Shown: positions 27,162-36,108 of the stretch, in pieces | Layout of the letters: the number at the start of each line of letters is the position of its first letter | How positions within the stretch are numbered: position 1 is the stretch's first letter | Origin: UMGS1696 sp964621165 | GTDB lineage: Bacteria; Bacillota; Clostridia; Oscillospirales; CAG-272 | DNA length: 64,000 nt | Direction: 5' to 3' | Assembly: GCA_964621165.1 (NCBI GenBank) | Contig: CAZULC010000006.1 | Coordinates: 53,726 to 117,725 of the forward strand | Position numbers and translations under genes: made by a program | Notes under the pieces: model-generated | Told to the model about the DNA's origin: nothing | The model's input: the letters and a program-made list of their open reading frames with translations, nothing else | Databases searched by the model: none

Positions 27162-27217
27162 TTTTACATGGATTTTACATTCCCCGTCTTCAGAACTTTA
27201 CTTCGCCGGCGTATGAT
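27162..27217 (+). promoter_or_regulatory. Candidate Pho box and promoter of the pst operon
   Basis: TTTTACAT occurs at 27162-27169 and again at 27173-27180, an 11-nt period as expected for PhoP/PhoB-type direct repeats; a looser TTTACT lies at 27197. A -10-like TATGAT is at 27212-27217 with no good -35, as is common for activator-dependent promoters. The pst operon encodes its own PhoPR pair, which fits. Confidence 0.6.
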
Positions 27218-27261
27218 ATAGGCGTAATAAAAAATATATAACTACAAAAGGAGTAAAATTC

Positions 27262-28065
27262 ATGAAAACAAAAACATCGGCAATAATTCTCGCGGCAGTA
27301 TTGGCAGTCGCGGCCCTCACCTCATGCTCGTCAAAGGACAACACGGTCTCCACCGACGGCTCCACCTCAATGGAAAAGGTAATCGGCGCACTGGGCGAAT
27401 CCTTTCAAGAAAAAACCGGCGCGTCCTTCACCTACAACCCAACAGGCTCCGGCTCGGGAATCACGGCTGTATCCGAGGGACGATGCGACATTGGTCTGTC
27501 ATCCCGCAGTCTCAAGGATGAGGAAATCGCCGAGGGCCTCACCGCAACCACCCTTGCCTATGACGGAATCGCGGTGGTGGTGAATCCCGAAAACCCCGTC
27601 TCCGACCTGACTCTCGAGCAGATTGCCGACATCTACACTGGTAAAATAACAAACTGGGCTGACCTCGGCGGAAATGACGCGGAAATTGTACTCATCGGCC
27701 GTGAAGCAGGCTCCGGAACCCGGGACGGATTTGAGTCAATCACGAAAACCGAAGGAAACTGCGCCTACCGTCAGGAGCTGACCTCAACCGGAGATGTAAT
27801 CACAACAGTGTCGTCAAATCCCGGCGCCGTAGGTTATGCCTCACTCTCAGCCGTAAAGGACAGCGTCAAGGAAGTCTCAGTCGGCGGAGTATACCCAACC
27901 GAATCCACAGTCAAGGACGGAAGCTACACCCTCCAGCGTCCCTTCGTTCTCGTCACAAAGACCGGTACAGCCCTTTCCAAAACCGCAGAAGAGTTCTTCA
28001 ACTACATAACCTCGGCCGAAGTGAACGACATCATCACCTCAGCCGGCGTAGTCCCCGCTAACTGA
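27262..28065 (+). CDS. pstS: Phosphate-binding lipoprotein PstS
   Basis: PstS is the extracellular phosphate receptor of the high-affinity ABC importer. The signal peptide ends in a lipobox (LTSC, Cys at about 22). The phosphate-binding segments DGSTSMEKVI, NPTGSGSGITAV, and GREAGSGTRDGFE are all present. At 267 residues it is a compact member. The ATG at 27262 follows AAAGGAG. It is the first gene of pstSCAB-phoU-phoPR, behind a candidate Pho box. Confidence 0.95.
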   Translation: MKTKTSAIILAAVLAVAALTSCSSKDNTVSTDGSTSMEKVIGALGESFQEKTGASFTYNPTGSGSGITAVSEGRCDIGLSSRSLKDEEIAEGLTATTLAYDGIAVVVNPENPVSDLTLEQIADIYTGKITNWADLGGNDAEIVLIGREAGSGTRDGFESITKTEGNCAYRQELTSTGDVITTVSSNPGAVGYASLSAVKDSVKEVSVGGVYPTESTVKDGSYTLQRPFVLVTKTGTALSKTAEEFFNYITSAEVNDIITSAGVVPAN

Positions 28066-28066
28066 T

Positions 28067-28951
28067 ATGAAAAACACAGCAAAATCAAGCCGTGGAAGAT
28101 TCACCGAGTCGTTTTTCCACCGCCTGTTCCTGATTCTCGGACTGGTAACGGTAGCCTGCGTACTGCTCATAACCGTGTACCTCGTCATCTCTGGAATTCC
28201 GGCAATCATGGAAATCGGACTGTTCCGGTTCCTGTTTGGCAAAACTTGGAAATCTACCGGTGAAAACCCATCCTTCGGCATACTCCCGTTCATTCTGTCC
28301 AGCGTCTACGGCTGTGCTGGAGCGATAATAATCGGCGTTCCCGTGGGATTCTACACAGCAGTGTACCTTGCGAAATACGCGCCGCCCAAAGTGAAATCGG
28401 TGATGGAAAGCGCCGTCGGACTTCTCGCCGGAATCCCCTCAGTGGTATACGGACTGGTGGGCATGATAATCCTCGTCCCGGGAATCCGGAAAATTTTCAG
28501 TCTTCCAGACGGAGCAAGCCTTTTCGCGGCAATAATAGTACTGGCGGTCATGATTCTTCCTTCAATCATAAAGGTATCCGTAACCGCACTGGAAGCCGTA
28601 CCCCGGGAATACGAGGATGCGTCATTGGCTCTGGGTGCGACTCCAACCGAAACATATTTCCGGGTGTCCGTGCCCTGTGCTAAAAGTGGAATCGCGGCGG
28701 CTGTGGTTCTTGGAGTGGGCCGTGCAATCGGGGAAGCAATGGCGGTGATGATGGTGTCAGGCAACGCAGCAAACATGCCGTCCCTCTTCGGAAGCGTGCG
28801 TTTTCTTACCACAGCCGTAGCCAGCGAGATGTCCTACTCAAGCGGACTCCAGAGACAGGCGCTCTTCTCCATAGCACTGGTGCTGTTCCTCTTCATCATG
28901 CTGATCAACGCCACGCTGAACTTCTTCCTCCGGAAAAAGGAAAAGGAGTAG
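28067..28951 (+). CDS. pstC: Phosphate ABC transporter permease PstC
   Basis: PstC is one of the two membrane subunits of the phosphate importer. The 294-residue protein has six membrane segments and the EAA loop (YEDASLALGATPTETYFRVSVP) that contacts PstB. It starts 1 nt after the pstS stop with no clear Shine-Dalgarno site, so it probably depends on coupled translation. Confidence 0.95.
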   Translation: MKNTAKSSRGRFTESFFHRLFLILGLVTVACVLLITVYLVISGIPAIMEIGLFRFLFGKTWKSTGENPSFGILPFILSSVYGCAGAIIIGVPVGFYTAVYLAKYAPPKVKSVMESAVGLLAGIPSVVYGLVGMIILVPGIRKIFSLPDGASLFAAIIVLAVMILPSIIKVSVTALEAVPREYEDASLALGATPTETYFRVSVPCAKSGIAAAVVLGVGRAIGEAMAVMMVSGNAANMPSLFGSVRFLTTAVASEMSYSSGLQRQALFSIALVLFLFIMLINATLNFFLRKKEKE

Positions 28952-28954
28952 ATT

Positions 28955-29872
28955 ATGGATAAAAGTAAAGCTTTATTAAACCTGCTCAAAGTCCGGATAA
29001 AGAAAAAACACTCCACTGCACTGACCCGCCGTCCGTCTGCAAAACGCAAAGCCTACTGCGGCCTGATGAAGCTTCTAATGTATGCCTCTGCGGGAATCAC
29101 ATCTTCTCTTGTGTTTGCGATATCCGCATATATTCTCGTAAAGGGACTGCCCGAGGTCACATGGAGCTTCCTCTCAACTTCACCAAGCTATCTCTCGGGA
29201 AACATCGGAATCCTGCCCGATATACTGAACACCCTCTACGTAATCTTCGCCACCCTGATTGTAGTTCTCCCTCTCGGAGTCGGAGCGGCAGTCTACCTCA
29301 CCGAGTACGCGAAAAGCAAACATCTCACGGGAATCATCGAATACGCGGCTGAGACCCTCTCCGGAATCCCCTCGATTATCTATGGACTTGTGGGAATGCT
29401 TCTCTTCTCCAACCGAATGGGAAGCTGTCTCATGGCCGGCTCGCTGACACTTGTAATCATGAACCTGCCTACAATCATGCGCACCACACAGGAGAGCCTG
29501 AAAACCGTCCCCCAGAGCTACCGGGAAGGAGCATTCGGACTTGGCGCTGGAAGATGGCGCACTATCAGAACCGTGGTCCTGCCGGGATGCATAGACGGAA
29601 TCACAACGGGCTGTATCCTCTCAATTGGCCGGATTTTAGGCGAGAGTGCCGCACTTCTCTTCACCGCAGGATTCGCCCACTCCCTCAACGGATTCTTTGA
29701 CGGCCTGTTCAGCTCCGGCTCCACCCTGACTGTGGCACTCTACGTCTACGCAAAGGATCAGGGTGAGTTTGAAGCCGCCTTCGCCATAGCCGCAATCCTG
29801 ATGATACTGACTCTGCTTCTGAATCTGGCGGCAGGCCTTGTCGGACGGTATTTTAAGAGGAAAAACATATGA
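28955..29872 (+). CDS. pstA: Phosphate ABC transporter permease PstA
   Basis: PstA is the second membrane subunit. The 305-residue protein has six membrane segments, the family motif VYLTEYAKSK and the EAA loop (YREGAFGLGAGRWRTIRTVVLP). A basic cytoplasmic N-terminus (about 1-35) precedes the first helix. The ATG follows AAAAGGAGTAGATT. Its stop overlaps the pstB start (ATGA). Confidence 0.95.
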   Translation: MDKSKALLNLLKVRIKKKHSTALTRRPSAKRKAYCGLMKLLMYASAGITSSLVFAISAYILVKGLPEVTWSFLSTSPSYLSGNIGILPDILNTLYVIFATLIVVLPLGVGAAVYLTEYAKSKHLTGIIEYAAETLSGIPSIIYGLVGMLLFSNRMGSCLMAGSLTLVIMNLPTIMRTTQESLKTVPQSYREGAFGLGAGRWRTIRTVVLPGCIDGITTGCILSIGRILGESAALLFTAGFAHSLNGFFDGLFSSGSTLTVALYVYAKDQGEFEAAFAIAAILMILTLLLNLAAGLVGRYFKRKNI

Positions 29873-30621
29873 ACATAATCGAATCAAAAAACCTGCACCT
29901 TTGGTACGGCGCCGCAGAAGTTCTCAAGGGAATCAACGTTGCCATACCCGAACACTCCATAACAGCGCTCATAGGTCCCTCAGGATGCGGGAAGTCAACC
30001 TTCCTCAAGACCCTGAACCGGATGAACGACCTTGTTCCCGGGGTGAAGATCGATGGTCAGGTGAACTACTGCGGCGAGGACTTATACTCCCCCGAGGTTG
30101 ATGTAAACGAGCTGAGGCGTCAGGTGGGCATGGTATTCCAGAAGCCAAACCCCTTTCCCATGAGCATATACGACAACATAGCCTACGGCCCACGGACCCA
30201 CGGAATCAAATCAAAGGCACGCCTCAACGAAATCGTGGAAAAATCCCTGACCGGAGCCGCAATCTGGGATGAAGTCAAGGACCGGCTGAAAAAGAACGCC
30301 CTGAGCCTGTCCGGCGGTCAGCAGCAGCGAATCTGTATCGCACGGGCACTGGCAGTGGAGCCGCAGGTTCTGTTGATGGACGAACCCACCTCAGCCCTCG
30401 ACCCCATTTCCACCTCAAAAATAGAGGAGCTTGCACTGTCTCTGCGTGAGAAATACACAATTGTCATAGTCACCCACAACATGCAGCAGGCGGCGCGAAT
30501 CTCGGACTACACGGCTTTCTTCCTACTCGGGGAGCTGGTGGAATTCGGGGAAACCGAAAAAATCTTCTCCGCTCCGGCGGACAAGAGAACGGAAGACTAC
30601 ATCACGGGAAGATTCGGATGA
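29869..30621 (+). CDS. pstB: Phosphate ABC transporter ATP-binding protein PstB
   Basis: PstB powers phosphate uptake. The 250-residue protein has Walker A GPSGCGKST, the PstB-typical FQKPNPFPMSIYDNIAYG (Q-loop), signature LSGGQQQR and Walker B LLMDEPTSALDP. It begins 4 nt inside the pstA end (ATGA overlap). Confidence 0.97.
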   Translation: MNIIESKNLHLWYGAAEVLKGINVAIPEHSITALIGPSGCGKSTFLKTLNRMNDLVPGVKIDGQVNYCGEDLYSPEVDVNELRRQVGMVFQKPNPFPMSIYDNIAYGPRTHGIKSKARLNEIVEKSLTGAAIWDEVKDRLKKNALSLSGGQQQRICIARALAVEPQVLLMDEPTSALDPISTSKIEELALSLREKYTIVIVTHNMQQAARISDYTAFFLLGELVEFGETEKIFSAPADKRTEDYITGRFG

Positions 30622-30645
30622 TTATATTTATCAGGAGATAAACAT

Positions 30646-31290
30646 ATGAGAAGCAGACTTGACGGCCAAATGGAACAGCTCAACGCGGAGCTTATCCGGA
30701 TGGGAGCCTTGTGCGAGGAAGTTATAGACTTGGCGGCGGAAGCTCTTGTCAGCGGAAAAGTCGGAACTGCCGAAAAAATAGCTCCCCTTGACCACGAAAT
30801 CGACAAAAAGGAGCGGGAAATCGAAACGCTGTGCATGAAAACCCTCTTGAGTCAGCAGCCTGTCGCACGGGATTTGCGCCAGATATCAGCCGCCTTGAAA
30901 ATGATAACGGACATGGAGCGGATCGGGGATCAGGCTGAGGACATCGGCGAGATTATAACCTTCCTCAAAGGACGGGTGACTAACGGATGCAGCAAAATCG
31001 CGGACATGGCCTATTCCGTGAAGAAAATGGTGAACGACAGCGTGGAGGCCTACGTAAAGCGGGACCTCACCTTAGCCGGCGCCACCGTATCATATGACGA
31101 CGTAGTTGACGGCTATTTCAGCGACATCAAAGGGGATCTGATAGGCGTGATACACGAAAACCCCGACGACGGAGAGTACGCGCTGGATTTATTGATGATA
31201 GCGAAGTACTTCGAGAGAATCGGCGACCACGCGGTAAACATAGCCGAATGGGTCATGTACTCCGTCACCGGAACCCACGCCGACGACTGA
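30646..31290 (+). CDS. phoU: Phosphate signalling protein PhoU
   Basis: PhoU is a cytoplasmic regulator that links PstB activity to the PhoR kinase. The 214-residue, mostly helical protein carries the two PhoU metal-binding repeats, visible as MITDMERIGDQAEDI and IAKYFERIGDHAVNIAEW. The ATG follows CAGGAGATAAACAT. It lies between pstB and the response regulator, the usual place. Confidence 0.96.
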   Translation: MRSRLDGQMEQLNAELIRMGALCEEVIDLAAEALVSGKVGTAEKIAPLDHEIDKKEREIETLCMKTLLSQQPVARDLRQISAALKMITDMERIGDQAEDIGEIITFLKGRVTNGCSKIADMAYSVKKMVNDSVEAYVKRDLTLAGATVSYDDVVDGYFSDIKGDLIGVIHENPDDGEYALDLLMIAKYFERIGDHAVNIAEWVMYSVTGTHADD

Positions 31291-31325
31291 TGCAAAGCCA
31301 ATCATTATTATACAGAGGTAAACAT

Positions 31326-32018
31326 ATGAATTTGTGTGTGTGGTGTGTGGAAGACGCCGCCGCCATCCGCGACATTGAAGTGTACGCCCTGAATTCGACC
31401 GGCTTCGCGGCACGTGGATTTGAGGACGGAGCTTCGGCATGGACGGCAATGCAGGAGGAAAAGCCCGCTCTGCTGGTACTCGACGTCATGCTTCCGGGTA
31501 TGGACGGGGTGGAACTGCTGCGAAAAATCCGCTCTTCCCCCTCACCGGAGCTGACCCGTCTTCCCGTGATTATGGCAACGGCAAAAGGCGCGGAGTACGA
31601 TAAAATCCAGTCCCTTGACCTCGGAGCGGACGACTACATAGTCAAGCCATTCGGCGTAATGGAGCTGATTTCCCGAATCAAGGCAGTCCTGCGCCGGTGT
31701 GAGCCTGAGAGTGGGGACAAAACCGAGCTTCGCTGTGCCGGAATCGTGCTTCGCCTTGACGAGAGAACCCTGACGGTTGACGGAGTGCGGGTCCAGCTCA
31801 CATATAAGGAGTTCGAGCTGCTGCGCCTGTTCATGAACCACCCCGGAGTGGCCTTCACCCGGGATCAGCTTCTCTCCGACGTTTGGAATATGGACTACGC
31901 AGGCGAAACCCGAACCGTGGATATGCACATCCGCACACTCCGCCAGAAGCTTGGGGACTACGGTGACCTAATAGAAACCGTGCGCCACGTGGGCTACAGA
32001 ATGGAGGCGGCAAAGTGA
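31326..32018 (+). CDS. phoP: OmpR/PhoB-family response regulator
   Basis: This is the phosphate-responsive transcription factor of the operon. The 230-residue protein has a receiver domain with the acidic pair ED near residue 9, phospho-acceptor D53 (LLVLDVMLPGMDG) and the Lys of IVKPFG, then a winged-helix DNA-binding domain (LTYKEFELLRLFMNHP, RTVDMHIRTLRQKL). The ATG at 31326 is chosen because AGAGGTAAACAT precedes it and the receiver fold starts there; a frame from 31248 would overlap phoU. A run of WCVEDA at the N-terminus replaces the usual LVVDDE, but both acids are kept. Its stop overlaps the kinase start by 4 nt. Confidence 0.92.
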   Translation: MNLCVWCVEDAAAIRDIEVYALNSTGFAARGFEDGASAWTAMQEEKPALLVLDVMLPGMDGVELLRKIRSSPSPELTRLPVIMATAKGAEYDKIQSLDLGADDYIVKPFGVMELISRIKAVLRRCEPESGDKTELRCAGIVLRLDERTLTVDGVRVQLTYKEFELLRLFMNHPGVAFTRDQLLSDVWNMDYAGETRTVDMHIRTLRQKLGDYGDLIETVRHVGYRMEAAK

Positions 32019-33685
32019 CAAAGAAAATCTTCCGCTCCATTTTATTCACTTCCCTTGCGGTCCTGCTCATCGGAATGGCGGTTTCCGTGGGATTTTTGTA
32101 CCGCTACTTCACCGAGGTACAGGCTGGGGAGCTTGGCAATGAATTGAGCCTTGCTGTCAGCGGAGTTGAGTCAGCCGGACTTGACTGCCTTGAGCGCATC
32201 GAACCGAAAACCGGACTGCGCCTGACCCTTGTATCCCCCGACGGAACAGTCCTCTACGACAACGAAGCCGACCCTCTTTCCATGGAAAACCACGCCGACC
32301 GCGAGGAAATAGCCGAAGCCATGGAGTCAGGTGAGGGCGAGAGCTTCCGGTATTCCTCCACCCTGACCGAAAAGACAATCTACCGCACCCGCCTGCTGTC
32401 CGACGGTAACGTACTGCGGATTTCCGTGAGCCAGAAGACCGTCCTGTCCATCATAGCCGGAATCACACCGTGGCTTGTTCTGGCGGCCATGGTCTCGTCA
32501 ATCCTGTCGTGGGTCCTTGCAAAACAGCTCTCCCGCCGGATCATAACACCGCTCAACAGGCTCGACCTTGAACACCCCCTCGAAAACGACTCCTACGACG
32601 AGCTGTCCCCCCTCCTCAGCCGGATCCAGAAACAGCACGAGCAGATTGACGCGCAGATTCTCGAACTGAAGCAGAAGACCGACGAGTTCGAATACATCAC
32701 CTCAAACATGAAAGAGGGCCTGATTCTACTCGATAAATCGGCGAAAATATTGTCCATCAACCCCTACGCCGCGGGAATCTTCAAGGTTCAGACAAAGTCG
32801 GCTGTGGGTGTGGATTTACTGACAATAGAGCGGAGCCGGGAGCTTGACATGGCGGTCACATCAGCCATAAACGGTGGCCATGGCTCAGCGAGACTTGTTC
32901 GCGACGGACGAAGCTGCCGCTTTGACATAAGCCGAATTGAGAGCGGCGGTAATACGGTAGGGCTTGTGATTCTGGTGTTCGACGTGTCCGAGGAGGAATA
33001 TGCGGAGCAGACAAGGCGTGAATTCTCGGCAAACGTCTCCCACGAACTGAAAACGCCCCTCACATCAATAATAGCCTCAGTGGATCTCATTGAAAATAAC
33101 CTTGTGGCAAAAGAAGACCTGCCCCGATTCATAGGCCACATTCACAAGGAAGCCGAACGCCTTCTCAGCCTCATAGAGGACGTGATCCGCCTGTCCCAGC
33201 TTGACGAAGGAACGGAAATGCCTGCGGAGGAAATTGACGTTTCAGAAATCGCACGCGATGTGGTTTTACAGCTGTCCGACAAAGCCGCGAAAGCAAGCGT
33301 AACCCTCACCTGCTCCGCTGACGAAAACTGCACCCTCACCGGAGTTTCCCGCATGATGAACGAAATTATATACAACCTGACGGACAACGCGCTGAAATAC
33401 AACGTATCCGGCGGAAAAGTCGGGGTCAGCGTGAAAAAAACAGACGGAAAAATCACTCTGACCGTAGCCGACACCGGAATCGGAATCCCGCCCGAGCATC
33501 AGTCCCGGGTATTCGAGAGGTTCTATCGCGTGGATAAAAGCCACAGTAAAGCATCAGGCGGCACAGGTCTTGGTCTGTCAATCGTGAAACACGCGGCAGC
33601 CAGCTTCGGAGCCGAAATAAAACTATCAAGCGAGCTCAGCAAAGGAACAACAGTAACGGTGGTGTTTCCGGTGGAGAAGGCTTGA
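32015..33685 (+). CDS. phoR: PhoR-type sensor histidine kinase
   Basis: This is the membrane sensor kinase of the phosphate system. The 556-residue protein has two membrane helices (about 8-28 and 145-168) flanking an extracytoplasmic domain, a HAMP-like linker, a PAS domain (about 225-325), HisKA with H343 (SANVSHELKTPLTS), and HATPase boxes N (NLTDNALKYN), G1 (VADTGIGIP), F (RFYRVDK) and G2 (GGTGLGLSIVKH). It starts with a GTG overlapping the regulator stop (GTGA). The linked pst genes argue for PhoR. A terminator follows at 33746. Confidence 0.93.
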   Translation: MTKKIFRSILFTSLAVLLIGMAVSVGFLYRYFTEVQAGELGNELSLAVSGVESAGLDCLERIEPKTGLRLTLVSPDGTVLYDNEADPLSMENHADREEIAEAMESGEGESFRYSSTLTEKTIYRTRLLSDGNVLRISVSQKTVLSIIAGITPWLVLAAMVSSILSWVLAKQLSRRIITPLNRLDLEHPLENDSYDELSPLLSRIQKQHEQIDAQILELKQKTDEFEYITSNMKEGLILLDKSAKILSINPYAAGIFKVQTKSAVGVDLLTIERSRELDMAVTSAINGGHGSARLVRDGRSCRFDISRIESGGNTVGLVILVFDVSEEEYAEQTRREFSANVSHELKTPLTSIIASVDLIENNLVAKEDLPRFIGHIHKEAERLLSLIEDVIRLSQLDEGTEMPAEEIDVSEIARDVVLQLSDKAAKASVTLTCSADENCTLTGVSRMMNEIIYNLTDNALKYNVSGGKVGVSVKKTDGKITLTVADTGIGIPPEHQSRVFERFYRVDKSHSKASGGTGLGLSIVKHAAASFGAEIKLSSELSKGTTVTVVFPVEKA

Positions 33686-33745
33686 ACGTGTGAGCAACCC
33701 TTTGTGATGAAAAATAGTTTGATTTAATGAGAAGAGAAAGAAAAT

Positions 33746-33790
33746 CTGCCGTAATCGGGAAAAAGCTCGACTGCGGCAGGTTTTTTATTT
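33746..33790 (+). terminator. Terminator of the pst-phoPR operon
   Basis: CTGCCG (33746-33751) pairs with CGGCAG (33774-33779), followed by GTTTTTTATTTTTT. It is about 60 nt after the phoR stop. Confidence 0.85.
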
Positions 33791-33823
33791 TTTGTTCGGA
33801 CAATCGGGACGGTCAGATACAAG

Positions 33824-34700
33824 TTAAATCGCGTCACTTTCGAAATTCAGCTGATTATTAGCGTCTCTATACATCAGCGTAACATATGGCATGTTGGATG
33901 TGTGGATATAGGCAAGTCGAAGAATAGCAATCACAAATATAAAATCTTTTGGGTACAAAGCGCAGTATTCTTTCCTGATTCCATCCTGTTCGATTTTTTC
34001 AACCTCATCGAGAAATCCTGCGTGTCGTAATTTTACTGCAGCATTGATGACAACGTCCTCCGTCAACGATGTGACTTCCGAAAGCACTTGCGGCGAAAAC
34101 TGTGCCGCACCTTCCCCTTCTGAAATCAATCTTTCATAAATGGCTTTCAAAACCTTGCGCGCGTTTTTATCGCCCAAGACAGTTAACAGTTTTCCCGCCT
34201 TATCAAGCTCAAAAAGCAGCGCGGAATCCGAGCCGCCATAGCTGCGATCGACAAAAGAAAGGGCGTCGGAGAGAAAAACAGAGCTGTGTTCAGGTTCACC
34301 TTCGACTACAACGTATGCGCATTTTGGCAGTGGAAAGTCAAAATCATTTTTTAATACTTCAATTCGTTTATCAAGCATTTCATTAGTCAAAACCTTCTTT
34401 CCGCCATGATAAAATGTAAACTGAGCTTCAGCAAAGAGAGAAACAAGAGCGTCATATCAACGGTTGGGCAGCTCAGACAGCTTTATTCCATATGGAGCGG
34501 CAGGAGCTTCTTCAAACAGCGAATTAATATCAACGCCAAGAGTCTTTGCCAAGTCAGGCAGGAGAGAGATGTCAGGATTCGAAAGCTCATTCTCCCATTT
34601 GGATACCGACTGTGCCGTCACACCGAGTCTTTCTGCCAACTGTTCCTGTGTATATCCGCAAAGTCTACGATAATAAGCGATGTTTTTGATTCAAATACAT
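33824..34700 (-). pseudogene. Broken XRE-family regulator (frameshift plus in-frame TGA)
   Basis: A single reading frame of about 290 codons is split twice. The ATG at 34700 has a perfect AAGGAGG 8 nt upstream and a good promoter, and would begin MYLNQ; an A5 run (34683-34687) then shifts the frame, since with A4 it would read on into NIAYYRRLCGYTQEQ, a normal XRE start. The helix-turn-helix (LAERLGVTAQSVSKWENELS) follows. A TGA at 34457-34459 interrupts it after SELPNR; the same frame then continues YDALVSLFAEAQF and runs 210 more codons to 33824. TGG (Trp) at that site would repair it. The C-terminal part (with a LRHAGFLDEV winged-helix-like segment) has no function I can name. It could be real decay or two sequencing errors. 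Confidence 0.75.
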
Positions 34701-34783
34701 AAATTCAACCTCCTTCGAAATTGTACGAGTTTCCACGATGCTGAAGTTAAGCTCCCGCATATAGCGTGGAAGCCTCTGTATAT

Positions 34784-34812
34784 ATTATACCATATTCAAA
34801 AACAACATCCAA
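34784..34812 (-). promoter_or_regulatory. Sigma-A promoter of the XRE regulator, with leader inverted repeat
   Basis: Minus-strand TTGGAT (34807-34812), 17-nt spacer, TATAAT (34784-34789). The leader contains an inverted repeat TTCCACG (34731-34737) and CGTGGAA (34765-34771) that could be an autoregulatory operator or a hairpin. Confidence 0.65.
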
Positions 34813-34913
34813 TATATTTATTTGATAACAGAAAAGAATTTCGCACAACCTGAGGTTGAAATTTGATTCCCGAAAAAATAATCGCTGTTAATTACGAGCA
34901 AAATGTCGATTGA

Positions 34914-34955
34914 CGAAAAAAAACACAGCCCAAAACATAAATCTCGGACTGTGTT
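34914..34955 (-). terminator. Terminator of the tRNA-Arg gene
   Basis: On the minus strand AACACAGTCC pairs with GGGCTGTGTT (10 bp, one G-U), followed by a run of T. It begins 12 nt past the tRNA 3' end. Confidence 0.88.
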
Positions 34956-34966
34956 GTCATACTCAA

Positions 34967-35039
34967 CGCGCCTGGGGGGATTCGAACCCACGACCTACCG
35001 GTTCGTAGCCGGGCACTCTATCCACTGAGCTACAAGCGC
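34967..35039 (-). tRNA. tRNA-Arg(ACG)
   Basis: The minus strand folds into a complete cloverleaf: acceptor GCGCTTG with CAGGCGC, D-arm GCTCAGTGGATAGAGT, anticodon stem CCGG with loop CTACGAA (anticodon ACG, read as ICG), and T-arm GGGTTCGAATCCC. Discriminator is G and CCA is not encoded. It has its own promoter and terminator. Confidence 0.97.
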
Positions 35040-35058
35040 ATCTCTTGAGTACCCTTAT

Positions 35059-35087
35059 ATAATATCACATTTCCCCGGCTTTGTCAA
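35059..35087 (-). promoter_or_regulatory. Promoter of tRNA-Arg
   Basis: Minus-strand TTGACA (35082-35087), 17-nt spacer, TATTAT (35059-35064). Transcription would start about 10 nt before the mature tRNA. Confidence 0.8.
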
Positions 35088-35118
35088 GTCCTTTTTATAA
35101 TTTTTTTTCTGATTATTC

Positions 35119-36099
35119 TTAATCCCACTGAGCTGCTTTTTCAAGCTCCTGCTTTACCCTGACCCCGAACCACTCCGTTGGCTCATAACTGTACCCCTTT
35201 ATCAGACATGGCCCCGCTGCCGGATGAAAGTCCCACGCAAGCCAGCTGTAGCCGTGACCGTTCACAAAGCCGAACAGCCGCTCAAGCCATTCTCCCGCCG
35301 GAAGACACTGCCTGCCCTCACGCGGATTCGCGTCGTCCCCATAATGCCCAAACTCGCTCACAATCACCGGACGAACACGGTCAACCACGCAGACGTCCCT
35401 CTCCCACTCAAGCCGCTTCCATGGATATATGTGACAGTCGTAAATCAGGTTTTCCTCATCCAATCCGCCAACCGACTCAGCCATCCCCTCAAAGGAGTAG
35501 GCCCAGTCAAGACCGCCGCATACAATCACGTTCTCAGCCCCGACCTCTCGAATCACACACACAAGCTCATCCATACCAACCGCGTCGTACCTGACCCCAT
35601 CTTCCTCCACCGAGCCGCCGTTTTTCCACACGTCCCAGCTCGCGTCATGAGGTTCGTTGTATAAATTGAACAGTACATTCCCGCAATTTTTGTACCGCAG
35701 AGCCGCGTCGTTCCAGAACGCAACCGTGTTTTTGTCCGGCATAAAGTGCTGACCGATCCTCTCGCCCCATACACCCGCGTCCGACCAGTGCATGTCGAGA
35801 ATCACATACGCCCCGCGCGACCCGGCTTCTTCAACGATTCTGTCCACGGCTTCACGGTAGGCGGCAAAATAATTTCTGTCCCCACTCCGCTGCTCAGGCG
35901 CGAACCCGAACCACCTGTCCTGACATACAGGAATGCGCAGACAGTTTGCTTTCCATAACTCCAGAGCCGCCTCAGCCGCACTAACAACCCGCTCAAGCTG
36001 CTCATACGACGAGTCCCACTCAAGCCCGGCACAGTTCACGCCCCGCAGAATAACCTCACGCCCGCCGTCAACGAGCCTGTTTCCTCTAACCTTAAGCAT
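35119..36099 (-). CDS. Glycoside hydrolase family 5 (cellulase-like) enzyme
   Basis: This 326-residue (beta/alpha)8-barrel glycosidase has no signal peptide and is probably cytoplasmic. GH5 marks are the N-terminal REVILRGVNCAGLEW, LRIPV near residue 54, HW in LDMHWSDAG, acid/base E149 in NLYNEPH, and nucleophile E249 in PVIVSEFGHYG. GH5 covers beta-glucanases, mannanases and others, so the substrate is open. It starts 9 nt after the GH42 stop and shares its promoter, which suggests the two act in turn on oligosaccharides taken up by the cell. Confidence 0.88.
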   Translation of the reverse strand: MLKVRGNRLVDGGREVILRGVNCAGLEWDSSYEQLERVVSAAEAALELWKANCLRIPVCQDRWFGFAPEQRSGDRNYFAAYREAVDRIVEEAGSRGAYVILDMHWSDAGVWGERIGQHFMPDKNTVAFWNDAALRYKNCGNVLFNLYNEPHDASWDVWKNGGSVEEDGVRYDAVGMDELVCVIREVGAENVIVCGGLDWAYSFEGMAESVGGLDEENLIYDCHIYPWKRLEWERDVCVVDRVRPVIVSEFGHYGDDANPREGRQCLPAGEWLERLFGFVNGHGYSWLAWDFHPAAGPCLIKGYSYEPTEWFGVRVKQELEKAAQWD

Positions 36100-36108
36100 A
36101 AGTCTGCC

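Noticed and set aside
34457..34459. Reading TGA as tryptophan (alternative genetic code) to explain the broken genes
   Set aside because: Many intact genes here end in TGA (pstS, iorA, pstA, dnaB), and one other broken gene has TAA, so the standard bacterial code applies.
35178..35664. Long plus-strand open frames opposite the GH5 gene
   Set aside because: They are shadows of the GH5 codons; the translations are Pro/Arg/Ser-rich without domain signs.
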